A stretch of DNA of 52,232 nucleotides, taken from assembly GCA_910577175.1 (NCBI GenBank), contig CAJTLU010000018.1:1-52232 (forward strand), written 5' to 3'. The DNA is from an uncultured Lachnospiraceae bacterium (GTDB taxonomy: Bacteria; Bacillota; Clostridia; Lachnospirales; Lachnospiraceae). Positions 33,553 through 42,127 of this stretch are shown one piece after another. Below the pieces are notes generated by a model. It had not been told where the DNA came from. It saw only the letters and a program-made list of their open reading frames with translations, and did not search any database. Numbering within the stretch: the first letter of the stretch is position 1; each line of letters opens with the position of its first letter. A program made the position numbers and the translations under genes.

Positions 33553-34353
33553 TCAATTCTCTTGATAATTTTCCCCACATCTGCTAAATATCAAGGATGT
33601 ACATTCATCTGTATAAACAAACTGAATTTCCCATCCGGCACTTGCCGCTCGGTCTTTCCATATTGTTTCAAATAATTCCATATATTCTGAATATTCGATT
33701 ATAGGTTTTAAATGCCCTACAATGAAGTATGACCTTCTCCATATATGGTTATATATTGCCACTTCGCATCTGTTTTCTTGAAATTCTTGAATAACCACAT
33801 TTTCTAATCCTGTATTCGCACCAGGCAGAATACGCAATATAGGAAAGACTATCGCTATAAAACGGAACCCATGATCTTGCACATAGATACTCGCCTTTAC
33901 CGTCACAAAATATTTCTAAAGCCTTCGTTTTGCCGACAAGTTCTTTGAACTTTAAATAAAAATACACCAGCTGGGACACTTCTTTTTCTTTTCGTATATG
34001 TAATTCTTTTTCATCCAAAGGCATGAATTCAGAATACGGGAAAACATTCATGTCAGAAACCGGGAGTGTAATACATTCAATAAATGCAAGCTTCCATAAA
34101 TTACCATTACGCACAAAATCAAAGCGGGAATCATCATCTGCGCAATGTGAGATAACAGATATTTTATCCATTTTCTCATACATATCAAACGGGGAATCCA
34201 GAAACTTTTGCCGTCTCGCCGCTGAATATTCTCCGCACAACAGCGGCTGTAGATATTGACACATCTCTGTTGTAAAATCAGATACTGTAAGAGTATCACT
34301 CTTTAATTTCGCTTGAAACTTACCCAAATATTAGGAGATTTAAGCATTTTCAT
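33553..34353 (-). pseudogene. unrecognised gene with two frameshifts
   Basis: A good ribosome binding site (GAAGGGAAGAAGG) and ATG at 34353 open a frame that shifts after nine codons. Adding one T in the ATATTTGGG run joins it to the long frame 34327-33749 (MGKFQAKLKSDTLTVSDF...). That frame in turn shifts near 33906-33750 into a third one ending at 33553 (…VIQEFQENRCEVAIYNHIWRR). The combined product would be about 260 residues. No family is recognised. Base composition is more AT-rich than its neighbours, which suggests acquired DNA now decaying. The second part could instead be a separate GTG-started gene. Confidence 0.5.
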
Positions 34354-34490
34354 ATCTAACCCTTCTTCCCTTCCTTCTAGCCTCCCCTGCTCCAATAACT
34401 AATCTATTAATGTTTCTTACACCTGATCACCCATTGTAACCGCCTCTATTCTTTCATCTGTTCTTGGTTCTTTTCCCGCAACGCATCCTG

Positions 34491-34734
34491 TCACCTTATC
34501 AAAATTCCAATCCTGATATGAGTTCTGATATACCGCACTGCCATGCTCCAGGTCAAAGTAATCGGCTTCCCATCTGAATCGTTTGTAATACTTTTATCTG
34601 CAAACATGATTGTAAGTCCTTCGTTATGGGTGATTACCCTTACTCTTCGCTTAGAAATTACCAATTCATGTATTTCATGGCTGCTTTTCAGATAGTCTGC
34701 ATATTCTTTATTTCCATTTCCCATCCCGCTTCAT
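34491..34734 (-). pseudogene. unrecognised small gene, probably frameshifted near its start
   Basis: CAGGAGG (9 nt spacing) and ATG at 34734 begin MKRDGKWK, which stops at once. One added base in the following A-rich run joins it to the frame ending at 34491, which reads NKEYADYLKSSHEIHELVIS and VRVITHNEGLTIMFAD. The product would be about 80 residues, of unknown family. The 137 bp from 34354 to 34490 contain a short open stretch (TGCVAGKEPRTDERIEAV) but no supported gene. Confidence 0.4.
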
Positions 34735-34803
34735 TCTTCAGTGCCTCCTGTTGTTTATATAGCAAATCAATGCCCTGCGGTTTCATCTAATTAGAAAAGA
34801 AAT

Positions 34804-36390
34804 CTAGGTATCTTTCCTTTGTAGTAACATAATAGTCTCCACATGCTCTGTCATCGGAAACATGTCCACCGGCTGCGCCTTTTCTACCCGGTAGCCCTGT
34901 TCCCCCAGATACTTTACGTCCCGTGCGAGGGTTGCCGGGTCACAGGAAACATAAACGAGACGCTCCGGTTCCATTTCGACGATTGTCTGCAGGAGGCGCT
35001 CGTCGCAGCCTTTTCGCGGCGGGTCTACGACAATGACATCGGCACACATGCTGCCGCCGCTTTCGCGGTATTTGGCAGGGAGCACGTCCTCTGCGGCTCC
35101 GACAAAAAATTCTGCATTTTTGATGCCGTTTTGGAGAGCATTTTCCTTCGCATCGTCAATCGCCTGCGGAACGATTTCCACACCGTAGACCTGTTTTGCG
35201 CTTGCCGCAAGGAATAAGGAAATCGTTCCGATGCCACAGTACAAGTCCCAGACAATTTCCCTTCCGGTCAGTCCTGCAAATTCCAGAACCTTTTCATACA
35301 ACACCTTCGTCTGCTCCGGGTTGACCTGATAGAAGGAAAGCGGCGAAATCCGGTAGCTTACGCTGCCGATGTAGTCCGTAAGATAAGTCTCTCCCCATAC
35401 CGGCAGGATTTCCTCGCCAAGAATGACGTTCGTTTTCTTACAGTTGACGTTAAGACATACTCCCTTCAAGGTCAGGGCGGCTCTGGTTTCAGTTCTGGTT
35501 CTGGTCTCGGTTCCGATTCCGGCTCCGGCTCCGTTTTTTCCATGAGCATCGAAATCCTTCTGCAGTTGCTGTTGCGGCTGCGATTGTGGTTGCATCTGCG
35601 ATTGCGTTTGCGATTGCGACTGCAATTGCGGCTGGGCGCCAGGACTATTCTTCTGACAGGCGGCATCAAAGCCTTCTACGGCTGCTTTCAGCCGCTCCGC
35701 GAGCTTCTCTGCCTCTGGCAGTTCTCTTCCGTTCAGAATCAGGCAGACCAGCACTTCTCCGGTTACTGCGCCGACTCTGGTTAAAATATGACGCACAAGC
35801 CCCGTATGCGTTACTTCATCATACGGCGCAATCTGATACTTCTCCATATGGCTGCACACCGTTTTACAGATTACCTCATTCACCGGCGCCTGAATCGCAC
35901 AGCGGTCACATGGAACCAGCGCATGCGTATGTCCTGCATAAAATCCGGTCACAATCCTTCCGTTCCTGTCCCTGCCGACCGGAAACTGTGCCTTGTTGCG
36001 ATAGGCAGCCGGTTCCTTCATTCCGAGAACCGGAAGAAACTCCGCCTCACCGGCAAAGCTCACGCCGCCGATTCGTTCCAGACACTCCCTTACCTTGCGT
36101 GCCTTCCATTGCAGCTGTGCCGCATAGCTCATCTGCTGGAGCTGGCAGCCGCCGCATCTTCCGGCAACGGGACAGACAGGCTCTGCCCGGTCCGGGGACG
36201 GAGTCAGCAAACTTTCAATTTTGGCATAACCATAGGTTTTCTTTGCCTTTAATACCTTTGCCCTGACGACATCCCCACAGACTGCGCCTTTTACAAACAA
36301 CGTATAGCCATCCGCTCTGCCGATGCCCTCGCCGCCGGTTCCGATATCCGTAATCTCTACTGTCACTAACTCATTCTTTTTCGGCGCCAT
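34804..36390 (-). CDS. rlmD: 23S rRNA (uracil-5-)-methyltransferase RlmD/RlmCD (RumA family)
   Basis: The 528-residue enzyme makes m5U in 23S rRNA using SAM. It has an N-terminal TRAM domain (ELVTVEITDIGTGGEGIGRA), Fe-S ligands CPVAGRCGGC plus Cys in LVPCDRC, a SAM motif WDLYCGIGTISLFLA, VDPPRKG and the catalytic YVSCDPATLARDV. CAGGAGGG supports the start at 36390. An unusual Gln/Ser-rich repeat followed by Thr-Arg-Glu repeats (about residues 248-310; DNA 35470-35640) interrupts the fold. Family members are usually about 450-480 residues. Confidence 0.92.
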   Translation of the reverse strand: MAPKKNELVTVEITDIGTGGEGIGRADGYTLFVKGAVCGDVVRAKVLKAKKTYGYAKIESLLTPSPDRAEPVCPVAGRCGGCQLQQMSYAAQLQWKARKVRECLERIGGVSFAGEAEFLPVLGMKEPAAYRNKAQFPVGRDRNGRIVTGFYAGHTHALVPCDRCAIQAPVNEVICKTVCSHMEKYQIAPYDEVTHTGLVRHILTRVGAVTGEVLVCLILNGRELPEAEKLAERLKAAVEGFDAACQKNSPGAQPQLQSQSQTQSQMQPQSQPQQQLQKDFDAHGKNGAGAGIGTETRTRTETRAALTLKGVCLNVNCKKTNVILGEEILPVWGETYLTDYIGSVSYRISPLSFYQVNPEQTKVLYEKVLEFAGLTGREIVWDLYCGIGTISLFLAASAKQVYGVEIVPQAIDDAKENALQNGIKNAEFFVGAAEDVLPAKYRESGGSMCADVIVVDPPRKGCDERLLQTIVEMEPERLVYVSCDPATLARDVKYLGEQGYRVEKAQPVDMFPMTEHVETIMLLQRKDT

Positions 36391-36495
36391 GCTGCCCTCC
36401 TGAACCTTCCTTAAGCCTCCGGCGAATACACGCGGATTTGCAGAATTTGCCGCTCCCCGGCGCAAATCCTGCACGAAAAACCTTTCATCAGCTGT

Positions 36496-37491
36496 TTAGC
36501 AATTTCCCTTATAGCCGTCCGGATGCGCACCGTGCCACTTCCATGCGGATGCAATGATGCTTTCCATATCGGTATACTGTGGCTTCCAGCCAAGAACCCG
36601 TTCTGCCTTTTCACTGGAAGCAACCAGGGTCGCCGGGTCGCCCGGCCGCCTTGGTGCATCCTCTGCCGGAATCGGAAGTCCGGTTGCCCGTCTTGCCGCC
36701 TCAATAATTTCCTTTACACTGTAGCCTGCGCCGTTGCCAAGATTAAAGACACTGCTCTCCTCGCCCCGCATCAGATACTCGACCGCCAGCACATGCGCCT
36801 TTGCTAAATCCATGACATGAACATAATCGCGCACACAGGTGCCATCCTTTGTGTCATAGTCCTGTCCACAGATAAGAATCGACTCCCTTTTCCCAAGCGG
36901 CACCTGCAAAACCAAAGGAATCAGATGCGTCTCCGGGGAATGTGCCTCGCCGATTTCACCGCTCTCATGGGCACCGCAGGCGTTGAAATAGCGCAGTGCC
37001 ACATATTTTAAGCCGTAAGCACGGTCTGCCCACATCATCATTTTCTCCATGGTCAGCTTTGTCTCGCCATAGGCGTTAATCGGGGACGTTTTATCCTGCT
37101 CTGTAATCGGAATCCGCTCCGGCTCGCCGTAGGTTGCCGCCGTGGAGGAAAATACGATTTTTTTCACATCGTGGGCAATCATGGACTCCAGAAGTACCTT
37201 TGTCCCACATACATTGTTATCGTAATACTTTAACGGATTTGACATACTCTCCGCTACCAGGGAATTTGCCGCAAAATGAATTACCGCGTCAATCTTTTCC
37301 TTCTCAAATACAGAATCCACAAACGCGCGGTTCCGGATGTCGCCCTGATAAAACCTTGCCTGCGGATGCACCGCTTCCCGGTAGCCGGTCTCCAGATTGT
37401 CCGCTACTACCGTATCAATTCCTCTCGCTATGAGCTCATATACCATATGGGAACCGATATAACCGGCTCCGCCCAATACTAAAATCGTCAT
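36496..37491 (-). CDS. galE: UDP-glucose 4-epimerase
   Basis: The 331-residue NAD-dependent epimerase interconverts UDP-glucose and UDP-galactose in the cytoplasm. It has the Rossmann motif GGAGYIGSH at residues 7-15, the Ser/Thr of FSSTAATYG, and the catalytic YGETK (Tyr-x-x-x-Lys), followed by ALRYFNACGA and CVRDYVHVMDLA. GTGAGG lies before the ATG. It is 9 bp downstream of yhaM, so they are cotranscribed. It supplies sugars for surface glycans. Confidence 0.95.
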   Translation of the reverse strand: MTILVLGGAGYIGSHMVYELIARGIDTVVADNLETGYREAVHPQARFYQGDIRNRAFVDSVFEKEKIDAVIHFAANSLVAESMSNPLKYYDNNVCGTKVLLESMIAHDVKKIVFSSTAATYGEPERIPITEQDKTSPINAYGETKLTMEKMMMWADRAYGLKYVALRYFNACGAHESGEIGEAHSPETHLIPLVLQVPLGKRESILICGQDYDTKDGTCVRDYVHVMDLAKAHVLAVEYLMRGEESSVFNLGNGAGYSVKEIIEAARRATGLPIPAEDAPRRPGDPATLVASSEKAERVLGWKPQYTDMESIIASAWKWHGAHPDGYKGNC

Positions 37492-37500
37492 TCCAATTCC

Positions 37501-38439
37501 TCACTTTCCTGTTTTTCTCATATTCGATTCAAACATCTTCTGGTAACCGAGCCAGCCGGTTTCGTCCGTTCCTTTAAACAGCGCCGTCACGCCCTCTAGC
37601 TTTGCATCCAGATTGTCCGCCATACTAAGCGCCAGTGCCTCTGCTAACTCCGGCTTTTTCGGCGAACCGTATTCCAACTCCCCGTGATGCGAAAGAATGC
37701 AGTGAAGCAGCTCGTTTTTCCGCTTTACTGTAAAGCCGCCGAGCTTATCCATACGTTTGGAAAGCCAGTCTGCCCCGATAAAGATATGCCCTAACAGCTG
37801 TCCGCCGTCGGTATAATCATTTTCCGGGAAGGCAGAAATCTCGGCAAGCTTTCCGACATCGTGAAACATTGCCGCGGTCAGAAGCAGGTCCCGGTCAAGC
37901 ACCGGATAGTTTTCCGCAAGATAGGCACAAAGCCTTGTAACGGAAACGGTATGCTCTAAAAGACCTCCGATAAAGTTATGGTGCATTGTCTTTGCTGCGG
38001 AATGCTTTAAAAACATCTCCTTAAACTTCGGGTCCTCTTTAAAATAGCTTTCCGCAAGCAGCTTCAGACTGTCCTCTTTTAACGATGCAATATAGCCAAG
38101 CAGCTCCTGGTACATTGCCGTCTGGTCCTTTGCCGTACAAGGCATAAATTCACTGATATCATACTCTCCCTCCGAAAGCTTTCTTATCCTTCGGATATTT
38201 AACTGCAGCGCTCCCTGAAAGCTTACGACCTGTCCTTCCACACGGATATAGTCCATCGCTTCAAAATGCTCTATCCCTGCGTTCAGTTCCCACACCTTTC
38301 CGTCCAATGTCCCGGTCTTATCCTGTAGCAGCAGAGAATAGTAATTTTTTCCGGCCTTTGTCTGCAGCGCCTGCTTCTGTTTACAGAAATAGTTTTCTGA
38401 AACCGTTTCTCCGTCCCGCAGCTCTTTCAAATATCTCAT
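37501..38439 (-). CDS. yhaM: 3'-5' exoribonuclease YhaM-like, OB fold and HD domain
   Basis: The 312-residue protein has an N-terminal OB-fold nucleic-acid-binding domain (YYSLLLQDKTGTLDGKVW; VEGQVVSFQGALQLNI) and an HD hydrolase domain (MHHNFIGGLLEHTVSV; AAMFHDVGKLAEI with the His-Asp pair; CILSHHG). This matches B. subtilis YhaM, which degrades RNA 3' ends. Length equals the family norm. It is in line with galE and the pseudoprotease gene. Confidence 0.9.
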   Translation of the reverse strand: MRYLKELRDGETVSENYFCKQKQALQTKAGKNYYSLLLQDKTGTLDGKVWELNAGIEHFEAMDYIRVEGQVVSFQGALQLNIRRIRKLSEGEYDISEFMPCTAKDQTAMYQELLGYIASLKEDSLKLLAESYFKEDPKFKEMFLKHSAAKTMHHNFIGGLLEHTVSVTRLCAYLAENYPVLDRDLLLTAAMFHDVGKLAEISAFPENDYTDGGQLLGHIFIGADWLSKRMDKLGGFTVKRKNELLHCILSHHGELEYGSPKKPELAEALALSMADNLDAKLEGVTALFKGTDETGWLGYQKMFESNMRKTGK

Positions 38440-38519
38440 ATCCTTGCTCCTCCGTCTTTTCTATCCATTTTCCGTGCGCAGCTGTCGCTCTGCGCGCAGC
38501 TTTTGTTCCATTCTTTTGT

Positions 38520-39935
38520 TTAGTGCATGCGCTCCTCCGGCACCAGATAGATTACCTGCTCCTTGCGCACTCCTTTTACCTCCCTGCTGACCATGACCCC
38601 GATATTTTTTCCCTTGGCGACATTACTAACCGTCTCATAAAACTGTTTTACCTCCGTTACCCGGGCGGCTCCTACCTGTGTAATAATGTCCCCGTTTTTA
38701 ATTCCGGCAGTCATTGCCGGTGACCCCGGAAGTACCTCGGTTACATAAATTCCTTCCGGAAGGTGATATATTTCAATCATCGCCTCTTCCACCGCTTCTA
38801 AACGCAGCCCGCAGTATACCCGTGGTACATTATTCAGCGTATTTTCAATTATCTCCCGCATTCCGCCTACCATGACCGCCGTAATCACGCCTTTTTCCCC
38901 GTTGTTTAAGGTATTGCTTACGATGCCAATGACCTCGCCGGACAGATTAAAGACGAAGCCATCACCGGAAGCATACTCGGTAATGCCCGTTGTAAAATAA
39001 AGAACCTCGTCATCAATCACCGGAACAACCCGGTTCACGCCGGTTGTGGTTCCGAACTCCATGGCTCCGGCGTGACCGTTTGGATTGCCGAGTACCATCA
39101 CAGGAAGCCCGGTCTCTACCTCATCAAAGGCAAACTTTGCTTTCACAGGGAGCGACTCCTCCTCTACCGTGCCTACCTCGGACAGGCGCACTGCCAGAAC
39201 CGCCAGACGGTAGTTGGTATCATAGGAAAAAATCCTGCTTTGGAACTTCTCTCCCCCTGCAAAGGTGACTTCAAACTTTGTAGCGCCCTCAATGCTGTCT
39301 AAATTCACCAGAAACAGCATATCAATCCCGTTATCCGCCACGTAAAGTCCGGATGCCTGCTCTCTTGTCTCATAGTCTTCTTCGAACCAGTCTACGCCCT
39401 TCGTAATCGCAGTTACCTGCACCAGGGAATTTTCCAGCGTATGCGCCAGTGCAGACATACTGGAATAGATTCTTAAAAACTCCTGTATTGTTTTCCCGTC
39501 CTCGGTGTTTTCTCCGGAAAGCTCCTGCCCCGGTTCAATCGTCACCGTGATTTCCGGAGTGACCTCCGGCGTTTTTGTTATGGTTCCCGACGGAGACGGC
39601 CCTTCCGGAGTTATCGGTATCTTCGTAGGTGTTTTTGTTGGTATCGGCGTCGGCGTCTTTGTCGGCCCTTTCGTCGGTACGTTCTTCGGCGTCGGCGTGG
39701 TGTTTCCGATTCCGACGATTTGCCGCCAGTTTTGTTCCAGACCAAGCTTTTCTGCCAGCACCTTGCCGGACAGCACAAAGGCAACGCCGGCAACAAAGCC
39801 GAAAAGCAACGCGAGAAGAATGGTACGGAGCGCTGCCCTGCCCCATCTTTTCCATCTGCTCTTCTTTTTCGGTACAATCTGTTCCTGTATCACCTGATAC
39901 TCCTTTTGCCGTACACCATCCTTATTTTTGTCCAT
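38520..39935 (-). CDS. HtrA-like membrane pseudoprotease with PDZ domain
   Basis: The 471-residue protein has a cytoplasmic basic tail, one transmembrane helix (about 36-60), a Thr/Pro repeat linker (79-118), a trypsin-like S1C domain (about 165-350) and a C-terminal PDZ domain (about 365-460). Aligned with HtrA, the catalytic His is Asp213 (VNLDSIEGA), the Asp is Arg243 (NYRLAVLAV) and GNSGG reads ASGDG (322-326). All three active residues are lost. It probably binds envelope proteins or peptides outside the cell rather than cutting them. The gene follows a two-component pair by 35 bp. Confidence 0.85.
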   Translation of the reverse strand: MDKNKDGVRQKEYQVIQEQIVPKKKSRWKRWGRAALRTILLALLFGFVAGVAFVLSGKVLAEKLGLEQNWRQIVGIGNTTPTPKNVPTKGPTKTPTPIPTKTPTKIPITPEGPSPSGTITKTPEVTPEITVTIEPGQELSGENTEDGKTIQEFLRIYSSMSALAHTLENSLVQVTAITKGVDWFEEDYETREQASGLYVADNGIDMLFLVNLDSIEGATKFEVTFAGGEKFQSRIFSYDTNYRLAVLAVRLSEVGTVEEESLPVKAKFAFDEVETGLPVMVLGNPNGHAGAMEFGTTTGVNRVVPVIDDEVLYFTTGITEYASGDGFVFNLSGEVIGIVSNTLNNGEKGVITAVMVGGMREIIENTLNNVPRVYCGLRLEAVEEAMIEIYHLPEGIYVTEVLPGSPAMTAGIKNGDIITQVGAARVTEVKQFYETVSNVAKGKNIGVMVSREVKGVRKEQVIYLVPEERMH

Positions 39936-39970
39936 AGCGTAACCTCCCGAAACAAAGAACGATTCTTTTG

Positions 39971-41395
39971 TCAGACTTCCTCACTTAATACAAGCGGAAT
40001 CGTAAAAATAAATTCTGTTCCAACGCCTTCTGTACTGATTACATTGATATTTTCTTTATGCGCCATTATAATTTCTTTCGCAATGGAAAGCCCCAGACCG
40101 GTTCCCTTTTTATCCTTACCGCGGGAGCTGTCGGATTTATAAAAACGGTCCCATATTTTTGCCAGCTCTTCCTTTGGAATACCGATTCCTTCATCCTTGA
40201 CCGATATCATGGCCTTTCTTCCCTTTTCTTCTACGCCGACTTGTATCGCCGCATCCGAATGGCTGAATTTAATGGCATTATCTACCAGATTATAAATGAC
40301 CTGCTCTATTTTTCCGCGGTCGGCATATACAAAAATCTCCTTTGCGGAAAAAACAAGCTGGATTACCAGATGCTTTTTCTTGCACTTTCCTTCAAAGGTA
40401 CAAGCCAGCTTCTTTATGACATCGTTAATATCAAACTCCGACGCCTGCAAAAGCATCCCCTTCTGGTCAAACGTGTTCAGTGTCAGAAGATTCGAAGTCA
40501 GCTTTGTCAGACGTTCCACTTCAAACAAAACGACATCCAGATACTTTTCCTGCTGCTCAGGCGGAATCGTCCCGTCCTTGATTGCTTCAGCATAGCCTTT
40601 AATCGAGGTAAGCGGAGAGCGGAAATCATGGGAAACATTTGCAATAATTTCTCTCTGGTACTCATGGAACCGCTTCATCGTATCGCCCATATAATTGATA
40701 ATATCTGCAAGCTCCCGGTATTCCCCATCGGAATATACCGTGAATTTTTTCTCAAAATTTGATAAAGAATAGGCGCGCGCCGCCGCCGTAATTTTTTTCA
40801 GAGGAATGCCCATAAAGCAATAAATTCCGATAAATACAAGCAGTAAAACAAGGATTGCTGCCAGATAACATCCATTTACATAATTGACATAAACACCTGC
40901 TTTTTGCATGACAGAGTCCATTGTCACCATAGTACAGACATATCCCTTCACCATATATTGATGCGTAATCGGCACTACGACAACTAACATCGGTGTTCCG
41001 ACAATCCCCCGGGAATACACGTTCCGGTGAAACGTTTCGGAAAGAAACTCCCCGGACGCACCATCCAGCTCCTTAAGCTCGATTACCGTATCGTTTAACG
41101 GAGCCGTATCCCCGACTACCTTCCCCCCGGGCGACACAATCCAAAGCCTTACCTTTAAAAGCTCTGCAACCGGCGTAATATCCTCCATCAGCTTTTTAAT
41201 GGTAATTCTGTTATTGTAATACTGCTCCACATACCTGTCGATTATCTTGTCCGTTTCCGCATATAAGGTCCGCTCCTGTGCGTCGAATACCTTCTCTGCT
41301 ATCCATTTGGAACATACCGTATTCACTAACAAAAACAGGATGCTTGCAATAAACAGATAGGAAACTGCCAGCTTTCTCGTCAGGCTTCTCTTCAT
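39971..41395 (-). CDS. sensor histidine kinase with extracellular sensor and HAMP
   Basis: The 474-residue kinase has two transmembrane helices (about 9-30 and 168-192) around an extracellular sensor of about 135 residues, a HAMP domain (GIPLKKITAAARAYSLSNFEKK), the HisKA box IANVSHDFRSPLTSIKGYAEAI, and HATPase motifs DNAIKFS, DEGIGIP and GTGLGLSIAK. It overlaps its regulator by 4 bp, a standard OmpR-type pair. The signal is unknown. The adjacent membrane pseudoprotease may be its target or sensor partner. Confidence 0.93.
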   Translation of the reverse strand: MKRSLTRKLAVSYLFIASILFLLVNTVCSKWIAEKVFDAQERTLYAETDKIIDRYVEQYYNNRITIKKLMEDITPVAELLKVRLWIVSPGGKVVGDTAPLNDTVIELKELDGASGEFLSETFHRNVYSRGIVGTPMLVVVVPITHQYMVKGYVCTMVTMDSVMQKAGVYVNYVNGCYLAAILVLLLVFIGIYCFMGIPLKKITAAARAYSLSNFEKKFTVYSDGEYRELADIINYMGDTMKRFHEYQREIIANVSHDFRSPLTSIKGYAEAIKDGTIPPEQQEKYLDVVLFEVERLTKLTSNLLTLNTFDQKGMLLQASEFDINDVIKKLACTFEGKCKKKHLVIQLVFSAKEIFVYADRGKIEQVIYNLVDNAIKFSHSDAAIQVGVEEKGRKAMISVKDEGIGIPKEELAKIWDRFYKSDSSRGKDKKGTGLGLSIAKEIIMAHKENINVISTEGVGTEFIFTIPLVLSEEV

Positions 41396-42114
41396 ACCTT
41401 CTTTACCTCGAATTTATAACCGATTCCCCAGACCGTCGCAATACTCCAGTTCGCACGGTCCTTTATCTTTTCGCGCACACGCTTTACATGAACGTCTACC
41501 GTCCGCGTATCACCAATATATTCATAGCCCCAGATGTGGTCAAGAAGCTGCTCCCTGGTAAATACCTGATTCGGATGCGAAGCCAGAAAATATAAGAGTT
41601 CCAGCTCCTTCGGCGGCATTTCCACCTGTCGTCCCAGATATGTAACCGCATAATTCGTCTGGTTAATCAAAAGGTCCGTGTATATCACGCATTCCCCCTG
41701 CTTCTCGTTCGGAAAGGTCTCCTTTTTCTCCGTCTCCTGCTCCGGCACAAAACGGCGCAGCACTGCCTTCACCCTTGCCACCAGCTCCTTCGTATCAAAC
41801 GGCTTTATCATATAATCGTCTGCACCAAGCTCCAGACCTAACACCTTATCAAAAACCTCGCCCTTTGCCGAAAGCATGATAATCGGCACCTTAGAAACCT
41901 TCCGGATTTCCCGGCAGACCTCATAGCCGTCGATTCCCGGCAGCATTAAATCCAACAGAATCAGATTCGGCTCATACTGGTCAAACTGCTTCAGCGCTTC
42001 CTCGCCGTCCGGCAAAATCAAGGTATCAAAGCATTCTTTCATTAAATACAGGGAAATTAGCTCTGCAATACTGGAATCATCATCCACAATCATTATTCTC
42101 TGTTTTACTGCCAT
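41392..42114 (-). CDS. OmpR/PhoB-family response regulator
   Basis: The 240-residue regulator has a receiver domain (IMIVDDDSSIAEL; phosphoacceptor Asp in LILLDLMLPGIDGYEV; Lys in YMIKPFD) and a C-terminal winged helix (MPPKELELLYFLASHPNQVF; RTVDVHVKRVREKI). It lies 13 bp after mutS2 and overlaps the kinase, so the pair may be read through from the mutS2 operon. Confidence 0.94.
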   Translation of the reverse strand: MAVKQRIMIVDDDSSIAELISLYLMKECFDTLILPDGEEALKQFDQYEPNLILLDLMLPGIDGYEVCREIRKVSKVPIIMLSAKGEVFDKVLGLELGADDYMIKPFDTKELVARVKAVLRRFVPEQETEKKETFPNEKQGECVIYTDLLINQTNYAVTYLGRQVEMPPKELELLYFLASHPNQVFTREQLLDHIWGYEYIGDTRTVDVHVKRVREKIKDRANWSIATVWGIGYKFEVKKV

Positions 42115-42127
42115 ATCCCCTTCTCCT

